Part shown: positions 16,879-25,794 of the stretch, in pieces | Layout: every line of letters starts with the position of its first letter | How positions within the stretch are numbered: position 1 is the first letter of the stretch | DNA from: Buttiauxella sp965119215 | GTDB lineage: Bacteria; Pseudomonadota; Gammaproteobacteria; Enterobacterales; Enterobacteriaceae | NCBI GenBank assembly: GCA_965119215.1 | Contig: CBCPKK010000005.1 | Span: forward strand, 248,001-312,000 | DNA length: 64,000 bases | Direction of reading: 5' to 3' | Position numbers and translations under genes: made by a program | The notes under the pieces: model-generated | What the model was told of the DNA's origin: nothing | Databases searched by the model: none | Seen by the model: the letters and a program-made list of their open reading frames with translations, nothing else

Positions 16879-18186
16879 ATGGAAAAGAAAATCCCCGGCA
16901 CTCGTTGGTGGCGTGTGGTTGCGCCTATTTTAATCGCCTGCATTATTTCCTTTATGGACAGGGTGAATATTAGTTTTGCGCTTCCTGGCGGAATGGAAGC
17001 TGATTTAGGTATTACCAGCCAAATGGCGGGGCTCACCAGCGGGATATTTTTTATCGGCTATCTTTTTTTGCAGATCCCCGGTGGGCGTGCGGCAGTCAAC
17101 GGCAGCGGTAAACGTTTTATTGCGTGGTCGCTGATAGCCTGGGCGATAGTGTCCGTCGCGACAGGGTTTGTCACCAATCACTACCAAGTTTTGGTGCTGC
17201 GTTTTGTGCTCGGTGTGGCTGAGGGCGGCATGTTGCCCGTGGTGCTGACGATGATCAGCAACTGGTTCCCGGACAAAGAAATCGGGCGCGCGAATGCTTT
17301 TGTGATGATGTTTGCCCCGATTGGCGGCATGGTTACCGCCCCAATTTCTGGTGCGATTATTCAGAGCCTGGACTGGCGCTGGCTGTTCATCATCGAAGGC
17401 TTGTTGTCGATTGTGGTGCTGGCGGTGTGGTGGCTGCTGATTAGCGACCGTCCGCAGGAAGCGCGTTGGTTACCGGCGGCAGAACGTGAATATCTGTTGG
17501 CAGAACTGGAAAGCGACCGTCAGGCGCGCAGCCTGAAACAACCGGTGAGCAAAGCGCCGTTGCGGGATGTGTTCCGTAACAGCAGTTTAATGAAGCTGGT
17601 GGCGCTTAACTTTTTCTATCAAACCGGTGATTACGGCTACACGCTGTGGCTGCCGACAATCCTGAAAAATCTGACCGGTGCGAACATGGCAGGTGTCGGG
17701 CTGCTGGCAATCGTCCCGTTTGTCGCAACGATTATTGGGATTTACGTGATTTCGACACTCAGCGATAAGACCGGCAAACGCCGTTTTTGGGTGATGGTTT
17801 CACTGTTGTGCTTTGCCGCAGCTCTTCTGGCCTCGGTCGTTTTACGTCATAACATTGTGGCGGCATATATCGCGCTAGTGGTATGCGGGTTCTTCCTGAA
17901 AGCGGCAACCAGTCCTTTCTGGTCGATTCCTGGCCGAATTGCATCGCCGGAAGTGGCGGGTGGTGCGCGCGGTGTGATCAATGGTTTAGGGAATTTGGGC
18001 GGTTTCTGCGGCCCGTGGCTGGTGGGGATGATGATCTATCTCTACGGGCAAAACGTGGCGGTATGCGCCCTGGCGGGATCGCTTGTGATCGCAGCCTTGA
18101 TTACCCTGACGTTGCCAAAGAACTGCGATCTGACGCCGGAGAAGGATCGTAAGCCAGTCGCAGATGAAGCACGTGTTACAGGCTAA
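16879..18186 (+). CDS. MFS transporter, anion:cation symporter (ACS) family
   Basis: The 435-aa carrier has about 12 membrane segments in two halves around a central loop (residues ~195-235). ACS features include FMDRVNISFALPGGMEADLGI, GYLFLQIPGG and GVAEGGMLPVVLTMISNWFP. Family members import hexuronates, galactarate, and tartrate- or ketogluconate-like acids by proton symport. The ATG at 16879 is chosen over an in-frame TTG at 16861. A GCCCTT/AAGGGC hairpin in the leader separates it from the dehydrogenase gene. The stop codon abuts the rna stop codon on the opposite strand with no terminator between. Confidence 0.87.
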   Translation: MEKKIPGTRWWRVVAPILIACIISFMDRVNISFALPGGMEADLGITSQMAGLTSGIFFIGYLFLQIPGGRAAVNGSGKRFIAWSLIAWAIVSVATGFVTNHYQVLVLRFVLGVAEGGMLPVVLTMISNWFPDKEIGRANAFVMMFAPIGGMVTAPISGAIIQSLDWRWLFIIEGLLSIVVLAVWWLLISDRPQEARWLPAAEREYLLAELESDRQARSLKQPVSKAPLRDVFRNSSLMKLVALNFFYQTGDYGYTLWLPTILKNLTGANMAGVGLLAIVPFVATIIGIYVISTLSDKTGKRRFWVMVSLLCFAAALLASVVLRHNIVAAYIALVVCGFFLKAATSPFWSIPGRIASPEVAGGARGVINGLGNLGGFCGPWLVGMMIYLYGQNVAVCALAGSLVIAALITLTLPKNCDLTPEKDRKPVADEARVTG

Positions 18187-18990
18187 TCAATAACCTACAG
18201 CATCCAGGCGGAACTGTTTGGCGCAGTTGCCTGGATTTTTTTGTGTCGCAAATGAGTCTTCGTTCAACGGGCCGTTAATTTTGGCCGCATCAAGCGAGAT
18301 TTGCATTTCTGTCAGATAAGCCGGATTACCGTTACAGGTTAATTTCACGGCTTTAACCGCATCACTTCCCCAGCTTTTATCCAGCGCTTTATTGAACGCT
18401 TTTCGCGTGACCATTTTGCCGTAGTTTTCTGCCAAAAACGTACCGAAAGCGCTTTGTTTAAATTCAGTATTCAGGCGAACCATGGTGCCGAAATAGGCAT
18501 TGGGGTCAAAACCAAAACACGCGCCATGTTTGGCAAATTCATAACGCTCAAGGCACGACTGGCCGCCAGCACCGGGCATAACGCCTGCGAGTTTAGTCGC
18601 AATATCTGTCGATAGTGCAGGGGCTGGAGCCTGGCATTTCTGCGAGCCGCGAGCTTCTGCCATGTTAGGCACTGGACGGGTTGAACAACCGTATCGCATC
18701 CAACGTTTTTCATCCACGCCTCTTGATGCCACTGATTTTGGCAAGCCAGGCCACAGGCCATGCACGGTCAAAAACGCGCGTTTATCGTCCTGCTCCTGCT
18801 GCGTTTTGCACTCGGCAGGTTCGTTGCGGTTGCGCTCATGCATGCTCTGGCAGAAACCCGTTTGCCAGGACAGTGCCAGCACGTAGCGGTCGAAATCGGC
18901 ATATTGTTTAGGCTGGAGAGGTTCAGCGTGGGCAGTAAAGCTGGTGATGCAGGCGAGAGAGAGCAGTGCGGTTTGGCAGGTGAATTTCAT
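18187..18990 (-). CDS. rna: Ribonuclease I (RNase T2 family), periplasmic
   Basis: The 267-aa precursor has a signal peptide cleaved after SFTAHA (about residue 22). The RNase T2 catalytic motifs are LTVHGLWP (His77) and RYEFAKHGACF (Glu151, Lys154, His155). Several Cys pairs should form periplasmic disulfides. The enzyme degrades RNA non-specifically through 2',3'-cyclic intermediates. It follows citT at a terminator. Unlike E. coli, its 3' side faces an accessory MFS gene instead of rnk. Confidence 0.95.
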   Translation of the reverse strand: MKFTCQTALLSLACITSFTAHAEPLQPKQYADFDRYVLALSWQTGFCQSMHERNRNEPAECKTQQEQDDKRAFLTVHGLWPGLPKSVASRGVDEKRWMRYGCSTRPVPNMAEARGSQKCQAPAPALSTDIATKLAGVMPGAGGQSCLERYEFAKHGACFGFDPNAYFGTMVRLNTEFKQSAFGTFLAENYGKMVTRKAFNKALDKSWGSDAVKAVKLTCNGNPAYLTEMQISLDAAKINGPLNEDSFATQKNPGNCAKQFRLDAVGY

Positions 18991-19036
18991 GCCTTTCTCA
19001 TTCAGTTAGATGATGATTCCTTATTTAATCATAAAA

Positions 19037-19059
19037 AAAGCGCCTCGATGAGACGCTTT
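19037..19059 (-). terminator. Terminator of the cit operon
   Basis: A 10-bp stem (AAAGCGTCTC / GAGGCGCTTT on the minus strand, with one G-U pair) with a 3-nt loop is followed by TTTTATG. It lies 20 bp past the citT stop and upstream of rna. Confidence 0.75.
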
Positions 19060-19078
19060 ATTCTGAATGAGAGCAGGG

Positions 19079-20542
19079 TTAGCTCCACAACGCCAGAATC
19101 CGCCAGCCAACGCACAGCAGCATGGTGATATAGATAACCCCAAAGATGGCGCCCAGACGCCAGTAATCCTTCGATTTCACATAGCCGCAGCCGTAGATAA
19201 TTACGCCAGGCCCGGTGGCATACGGCGTCAGGCAGCCCATGATCCCGATGGACAGCACCAGCAAAATACACAGGTGTTCCATTGGCACGCCCGGAATGCC
19301 TTTACCGACGGCGAGGATCACCGGGAGCATGGTGGCGGTGTGCGCAGACAGGCTGGCAAACAGATAGTGAGCAAAATAGAACACCAGCACCAGCACGATG
19401 ACGGTGCCATTAGCCGAGAAACCTTCCAGATGCGTACTCATAGTGCTGGCAAACCAGTCGATAAAACCGGAACGGGTCAGGCCGCTTGCCATCACCACTA
19501 AGGTTGCCAGGTTAACCAGCGTGTTCCACGCGCTGTTGTATTTGGTGATGTCTTTCCACGGCACAACGTGCAGCGCCAGCATCAGCGAAACCGCCAGCAG
19601 GCCGACCGCCGTGGCGTCAATAAAGTCGCCGCCAAACACCCACAGGCCAAGGCTCAGTAGTACTAAACCAATCAGCGTGATTTCTTTGCGCGTCAGGCTG
19701 CCCATCTCTTTTAGTGCTTCGCTCGCCCAGCCAGAGACTTCTTCGCTGTGTGTGATTTCAGGTTTGTACAGCACGTAAGAAAGCCACGGAGCCACGATAA
19801 GCAGGATTATCCCGACAGGCAGGAAACTCAGGAACCACTGCAACCAGCTAATGTGGATACCGGCGATTTTGCTGACAAATTCTAACCCCAGCACATTGGG
19901 TGCTGCACCTGTCACGAACATCGAAGAACTCAGGCTGGTACTGATCACCATCATCCACATCAGGTAGCCGCCGATGCGTTTAGAAGAAGGGTCATTCGGG
20001 AAGGATTTGAACAGCGGCGGCAGGTTTTTGATTACCGGGAATACGGTTCCGCCAGTACGCGCTGTGTTGGACGGCGTAAACGGTGCGAGCAGAATATCGA
20101 TAATGACAATCGCGTAGCCCAGCGTTAGCGTGCGTTTTCCCATGAATTTCACCATAAAGAGCGCGATGCGGCGCCCCAGTCCGGTGACTTCATAGCCCAG
20201 TGCAAAGATGAACGCGCCAAACACCAGCCAGACGGTGGTGCTGGAGAAACCTGCCAGCCCCCATTTCAGCGCCTGTTTTCCGGCGTCAAAAGTGGGGTCA
20301 GCCAGTTCTTTTGCATCGAACAGCAGATAGTTGCTGCCGATAACGCAAATCGTGACGGCGATAAAGCTGATTGCCGTTGCCGGAATCGGCTCCAGAATCA
20401 TGCCGATAATCATGGCGACAAAGACAGCAAAGTAGTGCCACGCCTGCGGAGGCATGCCGTCGGGTACCGGAATAAGCAGCATCACGGCCATCACCAGTAA
20501 CGGGGCCAGTAACTTCCATATTTTATCTTTTGAAACAGACAT
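19079..20542 (-). CDS. citT: Citrate:succinate antiporter CitT
   Basis: The 487-aa inner-membrane protein of the DASS family has the same length as E. coli CitT. Typical segments include AAPNVLGLEFV, LLAPFTPSNTARTGG and a late HTATMLPVILAVG plus CLTPYATGPG. It imports citrate in exchange for succinate during anaerobic citrate fermentation. Its start overlaps the 3' end of citG by 20 nt, and GGAGAATC precedes the ATG. It is the last gene of the cit operon. Confidence 0.94.
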   Translation of the reverse strand: MSVSKDKIWKLLAPLLVMAVMLLIPVPDGMPPQAWHYFAVFVAMIIGMILEPIPATAISFIAVTICVIGSNYLLFDAKELADPTFDAGKQALKWGLAGFSSTTVWLVFGAFIFALGYEVTGLGRRIALFMVKFMGKRTLTLGYAIVIIDILLAPFTPSNTARTGGTVFPVIKNLPPLFKSFPNDPSSKRIGGYLMWMMVISTSLSSSMFVTGAAPNVLGLEFVSKIAGIHISWLQWFLSFLPVGIILLIVAPWLSYVLYKPEITHSEEVSGWASEALKEMGSLTRKEITLIGLVLLSLGLWVFGGDFIDATAVGLLAVSLMLALHVVPWKDITKYNSAWNTLVNLATLVVMASGLTRSGFIDWFASTMSTHLEGFSANGTVIVLVLVFYFAHYLFASLSAHTATMLPVILAVGKGIPGVPMEHLCILLVLSIGIMGCLTPYATGPGVIIYGCGYVKSKDYWRLGAIFGVIYITMLLCVGWRILALWS

Positions 20543-21461
20543 AACTGATTCTCCAGGAAGGATTTATTATTGATTTAGGGGATAACTTGAGGTGGGTCAT
20601 TTCGTTTAAAAACCAGGTGGCAATCAGCAAGTCGGCGCAGCCTCCGGGGCTGAGGTTGCGCTCAATGCACATCTGGTTGAATTCATGCAGATGGCGCAGG
20701 TTAGCCACTTTTTGAATGCCGCCCTGGGCCAGTAATATTTTTGCGTGCTGCTGCAACCAGTTCAGACCCGCAACACCGCCGCGCGAAGCCACGTTGGTAT
20801 CGTTGTTGTGCGCCATCAACACCAGCAAGGTGTCGAGCAAAGCGAGTTCAGGGTCGGTTCCCGCCGCAAGCCGGGCGCGGTAATGCGGCAGGGCAAGATT
20901 GAGCACAAGCGGATAACCGGCTTCGGCTTCGCCGCGTGCGCCAGTCATACCCATTTGCCGGTAAAGACGCTGGCCTGCGGTTTGCTGGTGGTTCGGCTTT
21001 TGCAGCTCGCGCTCGGTCAAGCCCTGGCAAATTGCCGCGATTGTGTTGCCGATTTGCTCCGGCGTAACGAGCTGCTGGTTTTGCAGCAACCGGCCGATTG
21101 CGGCGCACATCAATCCCAACGAAAAAATGGTGCCTTTATGGGTATTTACGCCAGCCGTGGCGCGGAACATTTCCGCCTCGCAAGCGATGCCAATTGGGCG
21201 CAGGTCTGCAAGCACTTCGCTTTCTGGCAGGGCAGCACTCTGCGCACCTGATTCCACGAAACGAGGCAGCCAAAGACGGATGGCCTGCGCGCTGCGATGA
21301 AAATCCGTCAGCGACATATCTTTGTGCGCGCCGCAGTCAAATCTGTCCACTAGCCCAGGTTTTGGGGATAAATTCACTTCCGCGAGCATCGCGCGCCAGG
21401 CCAGATCGCAGACATCAGCAATGCTTGCTGTATCAACCGTGAGCCGCGTTTTCTGCATCAT
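20523..21461 (-). CDS. citG: Triphosphoribosyl-dephospho-CoA synthase CitG
   Basis: The 312-aa enzyme makes the precursor of the citrate lyase prosthetic group from ATP and dephospho-CoA. Family landmarks include EVNLSPKPGLVDR, GAHKDMSLTDFHRSA, GVNTHKGTIFSLGL, TGARGEAEAGYPLV, NNDTNVASRGG and ERNLSPGGCADLL. The start at 21461 (ATGATG, GGAGG 11 nt upstream) lies inside the citX 3' end. The C-terminus is about 20 residues longer than in E. coli and reads into the start of citT. Confidence 0.92.
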   Translation of the reverse strand: MMQKTRLTVDTASIADVCDLAWRAMLAEVNLSPKPGLVDRFDCGAHKDMSLTDFHRSAQAIRLWLPRFVESGAQSAALPESEVLADLRPIGIACEAEMFRATAGVNTHKGTIFSLGLMCAAIGRLLQNQQLVTPEQIGNTIAAICQGLTERELQKPNHQQTAGQRLYRQMGMTGARGEAEAGYPLVLNLALPHYRARLAAGTDPELALLDTLLVLMAHNNDTNVASRGGVAGLNWLQQHAKILLAQGGIQKVANLRHLHEFNQMCIERNLSPGGCADLLIATWFLNEMTHLKLSPKSIINPSWRISYVCFKR

Positions 21462-21984
21462 GCAGCATGGCCTCCATGTGGGCGATGAGGTCTGCAAGCG
21501 GGTGAGTTTGTTCATGGGCGCAAATTGCCGCAGAGCGCTGGCAAATCAGGCAGTTTCTTGGCGGCTGGTCGAAGTCGCTGCGTGAAAGAATTTTGCCGTG
21601 TGGCTCCAGAACATCGATATCCCAAAGCCTGCCGAGCGGATGTGTCTGCTCAAGCTCCATCGCCATTCGTTTCACCTGATACGCTGGCGCATCAATGGCG
21701 AGCAAACCTTCCGGGCCGGTTGGCAGGGCAAGGCTGATTTGCTTTTTGATTTCCCAGGCCGATTGCTCTGTCAGTTGCCGCAGTGCGCGCAGGCCGTGGT
21801 TAAAAATACGGCGTGTGAGTTCGCTATCTTTAACCGGGCCGGGTACTACGACGGTAAACGAAATCAGAGTAATGGCGTGGTGCTCTAACCATTCCTGCTG
21901 CCGTGCCTGGCGGGCATCGCGGCTGGCGATAAGCTGCGGCAGAGTAATCACGGCGTGAGTGGCGGAAGTCAGGTAAAGAGGCAT
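21433..21984 (-). CDS. citX: Apo-citrate lyase phosphoribosyl-dephospho-CoA transferase CitX
   Basis: The 183-aa protein has the length of E. coli CitX. It transfers the prosthetic group made by CitG to the serine of the CitD acyl carrier protein. Recognisable segments are FTVVVPGPVKD, GRLWDIDVLEPHG and a Cys-containing PPRNCLICQRSAAICAHEQTH. It starts 3 bp after the citF stop, with GGAGTAAATC upstream. In some bacteria CitX and CitG are fused; here they overlap by 29 nt in different frames. Confidence 0.93.
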   Translation of the reverse strand: MPLYLTSATHAVITLPQLIASRDARQARQQEWLEHHAITLISFTVVVPGPVKDSELTRRIFNHGLRALRQLTEQSAWEIKKQISLALPTGPEGLLAIDAPAYQVKRMAMELEQTHPLGRLWDIDVLEPHGKILSRSDFDQPPRNCLICQRSAAICAHEQTHPLADLIAHMEAMLHDAENAAHG

Positions 21985-21987
21985 GAT

Positions 21988-23508
21988 TTACTCCTTTACC
22001 TGACGCACAACGTCGATAACCGAACCGTCGCGGTAACGCACTACGGCGATAACTCTGTCGGTAAATTCAATGGGCTGTGGCTTTCCGGTAAGGATCTCAG
22101 CGCGTTCGCGTAGCCATTCGATGGAAACGACTTTTATTCCGGCTGCTTTGAGGGTTTCCACCAATTCTGGGCGAGCAGGGTTTACCGCTATTCCATGGTC
22201 GGTTACGAGGATGTCGATGCTCGAGCCTGGCGTAACACAGGTGGTGACTTCATCAACTAGCGTTGGGATGCGCCCGCGCACCAGAGGAGCCACGATGATG
22301 GATAGCGCGGCTGCGACCGCCGTATCGCAATGGCCGCCGGATGCGCCGCGCAGCACGCCGTCAGAGCCTGTCAGTACGTTAACGTTGAAATTGGTGTCCA
22401 CTTCCAGCGCACTCAATACCACCACGTCAAGCCGGTCGACCGATGCGCTTTTTGAGCCCCAGTTGGCGTACTGATTGGCGCTGATTTCAATGTGGTTTGG
22501 GTTGCGTGCCAGTGATTCAGCTGCGGCGCGGTCAAAGCTCTGTACGTCGAGCAGCTTCTTGATGAAGCCTTTCTCATGCAGGTCAACCATGGTGGAAGTG
22601 ATGCCGCCCAGTGCAAATCCCGCATGAATCCCCCGGCTGCGCATTTTGTCTTCCAGGAAGCGAGTGACCGCAAGCGACGCGCCGCCAGTGCCGGTTTGCA
22701 GCGAAAATCCCTCTTTGAAATAGCCGGAATTTACCACCACATCGGCAGCGCTGCGGGCGATCAACAGTTCGCGAGGATTAGAAGTCATACGCGTGGCATC
22801 GGCACCGATCTTATCGGCATCGCCGACTTGTTCGATCTGTACGATCAAATCAACTTGATCCTGCGCAATGCTGGCTGGGTTGTGCGGGTACGGCAGCAGG
22901 GTTTCCGTCAGCAGAACCACCAAGCGGGCATTTTCTGCATCCACTTTCGCGTAACCCAGTGAGCCGCAGCAGGCTTTGCCGGTGTAACCGTTGGCGTTGC
23001 CGAAAGTGTCGCAGGAAGGGACGCCAAGAAACGCCACGTCAATGTTTAGCTCGCCGCTGTTAACCAGTTGCACGCGCCCGCCGTGCGAGTGAATTTGTAC
23101 CGGCTCTGCCAGCAATCCTCGGGAGATTTCTTCTGCCAGTGGGCCACGTAACCCGGAGGTGTAAATGCGGCTGACGACGTTATTACGAATGTGTTCAATC
23201 AGCGGCGCATGGCAGTCGCTCAGCGAACTGGAAGCCAGCGTCAGGTTTTTGAAACCCATTCTGGCGATGGCTTCCATCACGGTGTTTAACGTCAAATCAC
23301 CCCCGCGAAAAGCGTGGTGGAAAGAGATAGTCATGCCATCGTGCAGGCCGGAGCGGCGAATGGCTTCTTCCAGTGAACCGCATAGTTTTTTATCGCGTGG
23401 CTTTTGGGCTTGTAGATTCAGTTTGGAAGCGTGCTGATATGCCTGCATGTCACTTTCGCTCTGGCTATGCCAGGCCGTGATCCGCGCCTGTCGTTGATTC
23501 TGAGTCAT
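21988..23508 (-). CDS. citF: Citrate lyase alpha subunit CitF (citrate:acetyl-ACP transferase)
   Basis: The 506-aa subunit exchanges the acetyl thioester on CitD for a citryl group. Coenzyme A transferase-like features include TISFHHAFRGGD, IHSHGGRVQLV, TGTGGASLAVTRFLEDKM, FALGGITSTMV, GASGGHCDTA and VTDHGIAVNPARPEL. It starts 11 bp after citE, with AAGGAC before the ATG. Confidence 0.95.
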   Translation of the reverse strand: MTQNQRQARITAWHSQSESDMQAYQHASKLNLQAQKPRDKKLCGSLEEAIRRSGLHDGMTISFHHAFRGGDLTLNTVMEAIARMGFKNLTLASSSLSDCHAPLIEHIRNNVVSRIYTSGLRGPLAEEISRGLLAEPVQIHSHGGRVQLVNSGELNIDVAFLGVPSCDTFGNANGYTGKACCGSLGYAKVDAENARLVVLLTETLLPYPHNPASIAQDQVDLIVQIEQVGDADKIGADATRMTSNPRELLIARSAADVVVNSGYFKEGFSLQTGTGGASLAVTRFLEDKMRSRGIHAGFALGGITSTMVDLHEKGFIKKLLDVQSFDRAAAESLARNPNHIEISANQYANWGSKSASVDRLDVVVLSALEVDTNFNVNVLTGSDGVLRGASGGHCDTAVAAALSIIVAPLVRGRIPTLVDEVTTCVTPGSSIDILVTDHGIAVNPARPELVETLKAAGIKVVSIEWLRERAEILTGKPQPIEFTDRVIAVVRYRDGSVIDVVRQVKE

Positions 23509-23519
23509 TTTTTCTGTCC

Positions 23520-24428
23520 TTATTCTTCACGAATACCGGAAAGCTCTGCGCGGGAGAGCACCAGGTGCGCACGTTCGATAACCGGGCTATCCACCATTTT
23601 TCCGTTGAGCGACACCACGCCGCGCCCTTCACGGGCGGCAGTTTCGGCGGCGTCCACCACTTGCTGCGCGTGATCGACTTCTTTCTGAGTCGGGGCATAA
23701 AGGTTGTGCAGCAGTTCGATTTGGCGCGGGTTAATCAGTGATTTGCCGTCGAATCCCAACTGTTTGATGTGCGCCGCTTCGTGTAGGAAGCCAGCTTCGT
23801 TGTTGGCATCGGAATAGACGGTGTCGAAGGCTTGAATACCCGCAGCGCGAGCGGCTTGCAGGATGGAACAGCGCGCAAACAGCAGCTCGACGCCTTCCGG
23901 TGAGCGTTCGGTTCGCAGGTTGCGCACGTAGTCTTCTGCGCCTAATGCAATACCCATCAACCGTGGGGACGCCTGGGCAATCGCAACGGCCTGAGTAATG
24001 CCCTGCGCGGATTCGATAGCCGCCAGCAGGCCAGTGCTGCCGGGTTCGCGGCCGCATTGTAGTTCGATGCGCGCGATTTCGTTTTCGATGTCGATAACAT
24101 CCTGCGCGGTGTCGGTTTTTGGCAGACGGACAATATCGGCACCGCCGCGTACCACGGCTTCCAGGTCGGCGAGGCCATATTCTGAATCCAGTGCGTTGAC
24201 GCGCACGATGGTTTCGATGTCCTGATAGAGCGGGTGTTGCAGTGCGTGGTAAACCAGGCGGCGCGCTGAATCTTTCTCACGCAAAATCACCGAGTCTTCG
24301 AGGTCGAACATCAGGGCATCAGCGCGATAGATAAACGCGTTGCTGACCATCGCGGCATTCGCGCCGGGGACAAAAAGCATACTGCGGCGGGTGCGGCTTT
24401 TACGCTGCTGGGCTATTTGCGCGATCAT
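23520..24428 (-). CDS. citE: Citrate lyase beta subunit CitE (citryl-ACP lyase)
   Basis: The 302-aa product equals E. coli CitE in length. It cleaves citryl-ACP to oxaloacetate and acetyl-ACP. Hallmarks are SMLFVPGANAAMVSNA, DALMFDLEDSV, RVNALDSEYGLADLE, RLPKTDTAQDV, GIALGAEDYVRNL and KSLINPRQIELLHNLY, which include the Mg-binding acidic residues. The ATG at 24428 overlaps the citD stop (ATGA); an earlier in-frame start would lie inside citD and lacks homology. Confidence 0.95.
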   Translation of the reverse strand: MIAQIAQQRKSRTRRSMLFVPGANAAMVSNAFIYRADALMFDLEDSVILREKDSARRLVYHALQHPLYQDIETIVRVNALDSEYGLADLEAVVRGGADIVRLPKTDTAQDVIDIENEIARIELQCGREPGSTGLLAAIESAQGITQAVAIAQASPRLMGIALGAEDYVRNLRTERSPEGVELLFARCSILQAARAAGIQAFDTVYSDANNEAGFLHEAAHIKQLGFDGKSLINPRQIELLHNLYAPTQKEVDHAQQVVDAAETAAREGRGVVSLNGKMVDSPVIERAHLVLSRAELSGIREE

Positions 24429-24721
24429 TGGCAACCTTCCCATGGCAATTCGGTGGTTTCGCTTGCGCGCACCAACAGTGTTTCCAGGCGGGCGCGTAAA
24501 ATGCAGTCCAGCGCGCCTTTGTCATCAACATTCAGCTGGACACCTTGCACGTTGTAACGCGCCAGGATTTCCATGAGCGTGGCGCGAATAGCTTCGCCAA
24601 ATTGCTTCTCCACGCTGCTGTTGATTTGCAGGTCGATTTCTTGGGTATCGAGCGGAGCGATGCGAATCATCACATCACCCGATTCCAGTGTGCCGGCGAC
24701 GGCGGAGCGGATAATTTTCAT
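24425..24721 (-). CDS. citD: Citrate lyase gamma subunit CitD (acyl carrier protein)
   Basis: The 98-aa acyl carrier protein carries the phosphoribosyl-dephospho-CoA group on Ser14 in AGTLESGDVMI. The rest is the expected short family fold, with VEKQFGEAIRATLMEILA. It overlaps citC by 4 nt (ATGA) at its start and citE by 4 nt at its end, which indicates tight translational coupling of the subunits. Confidence 0.95.
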   Translation of the reverse strand: MKIIRSAVAGTLESGDVMIRIAPLDTQEIDLQINSSVEKQFGEAIRATLMEILARYNVQGVQLNVDDKGALDCILRARLETLLVRASETTELPWEGCQ

Positions 24722-25794
24722 TTTTCACCTGTAGCTAATGCAGATTCTGGTTGCCTGTTTGTCGCGCTTTTTGAGCTTGCGACAAGCATGCGTTGCAAAT
24801 ATTCTCGGGTTGCTTCCGGGACGAGTAGCTCAATGGTTGCGAGGTCTTTTTTCACCAGTAATTGCCGCACCCAAGAGGCTGAAATCGCCATGCCGTGGTA
24901 GTGCAGGCGCTCTATTTCCACCAGTTCGATGACGGGCGCGTTCATCGCGGAGTCGGCAAGCCGCAGGCGCATGTCGGCGTTGTATCCTGCCGTGACTTTG
25001 CAGTACGGTTCGGTGCCGACAAATCGGTGGGTAATGCCCAGCGCTGGGGCGAGATGCTGGCGAAAAATCTGTAAGTCGATTTCGGTGTAGCAGTGGTTGA
25101 TAACGCTTTGTTCTTTGATGAAGTAGCAGGGGAAGGTGGCGCGGGAAATCATGTACTCCGAGCCACGGTGTATCGTGACTTTTGGAATGTCTGCGCTGCC
25201 TGCTCGCACCAGCGCCAGGCGGTCTTCATAGGGGAAACGGGAGGTGTCTTCTTTCACCATAAAGACGTGTAGCCAGTCACATTGTTCGGCGGCTTTCTGA
25301 ATCAGGTAGCGATGGCCCCGTGTGAACGGGTTGGCATTCATGACGATGCAGCCGATTTTTGCGCCGTCGTGGCGCAGCGTGGTGAGATAACTGGCGTAAC
25401 GCTGTAATCGCGTGGCGCTGTTTTCCATTAACACCATGATGCCCGGCACGCTTGCCAGGGTATAAAAGCCGCACTGTTTAAATAACGCTTCGTTGTTACT
25501 TTTGGTGTAAATGAACAGGTTGGTGCTTTGGCGTTCATAGGCCAGGGTGATTAATTCGGTGGCAAGCGTTAGCGCTAATCCTTCACCGCGAGCGGATTCA
25601 CTGATGGCGACGCATTTAATGATATTCCCGGCGATCCCACCGCAAGCGATAAGTTGCTCATCGCGGGTGACGGTAATAAAGACTTCTACCGTAGTGTCGA
25701 TGCTCAGATCGTTGGCGCGAAGAAAACGCGTGATATCAGCTATTTTCTTATTTTCAGAGCGCAAAACCTGAGTGAATACGGTATTACCAGACAT
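24718..25794 (-). CDS. citC: [Citrate [pro-3S]-lyase] ligase CitC
   Basis: The 358-aa enzyme acetylates the CitD prosthetic group with acetate and ATP, switching citrate lyase on. Residues 1-130 are a GNAT-like domain (CVAISESARGEGLALTLATELI). Residues 140-330 are a nucleotidyltransferase domain with MNANPFTRGHRYLIQKA (the GH signature) and SASWVRQLL. It is the first gene of the cit operon, divergent from dpiB/citA across a 380-bp AT-rich regulatory region. Confidence 0.94.
   Translation of the reverse strand: MSGNTVFTQVLRSENKKIADITRFLRANDLSIDTTVEVFITVTRDEQLIACGGIAGNIIKCVAISESARGEGLALTLATELITLAYERQSTNLFIYTKSNNEALFKQCGFYTLASVPGIMVLMENSATRLQRYASYLTTLRHDGAKIGCIVMNANPFTRGHRYLIQKAAEQCDWLHVFMVKEDTSRFPYEDRLALVRAGSADIPKVTIHRGSEYMISRATFPCYFIKEQSVINHCYTEIDLQIFRQHLAPALGITHRFVGTEPYCKVTAGYNADMRLRLADSAMNAPVIELVEIERLHYHGMAISASWVRQLLVKKDLATIELLVPEATREYLQRMLVASSKSATNRQPESALATGEK

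Noticed and set aside
20745..21251. 168-codon frame antisense to citG
   Set aside because: Lies wholly inside a well-supported conserved gene; Cys/Arg-rich shadow translation.
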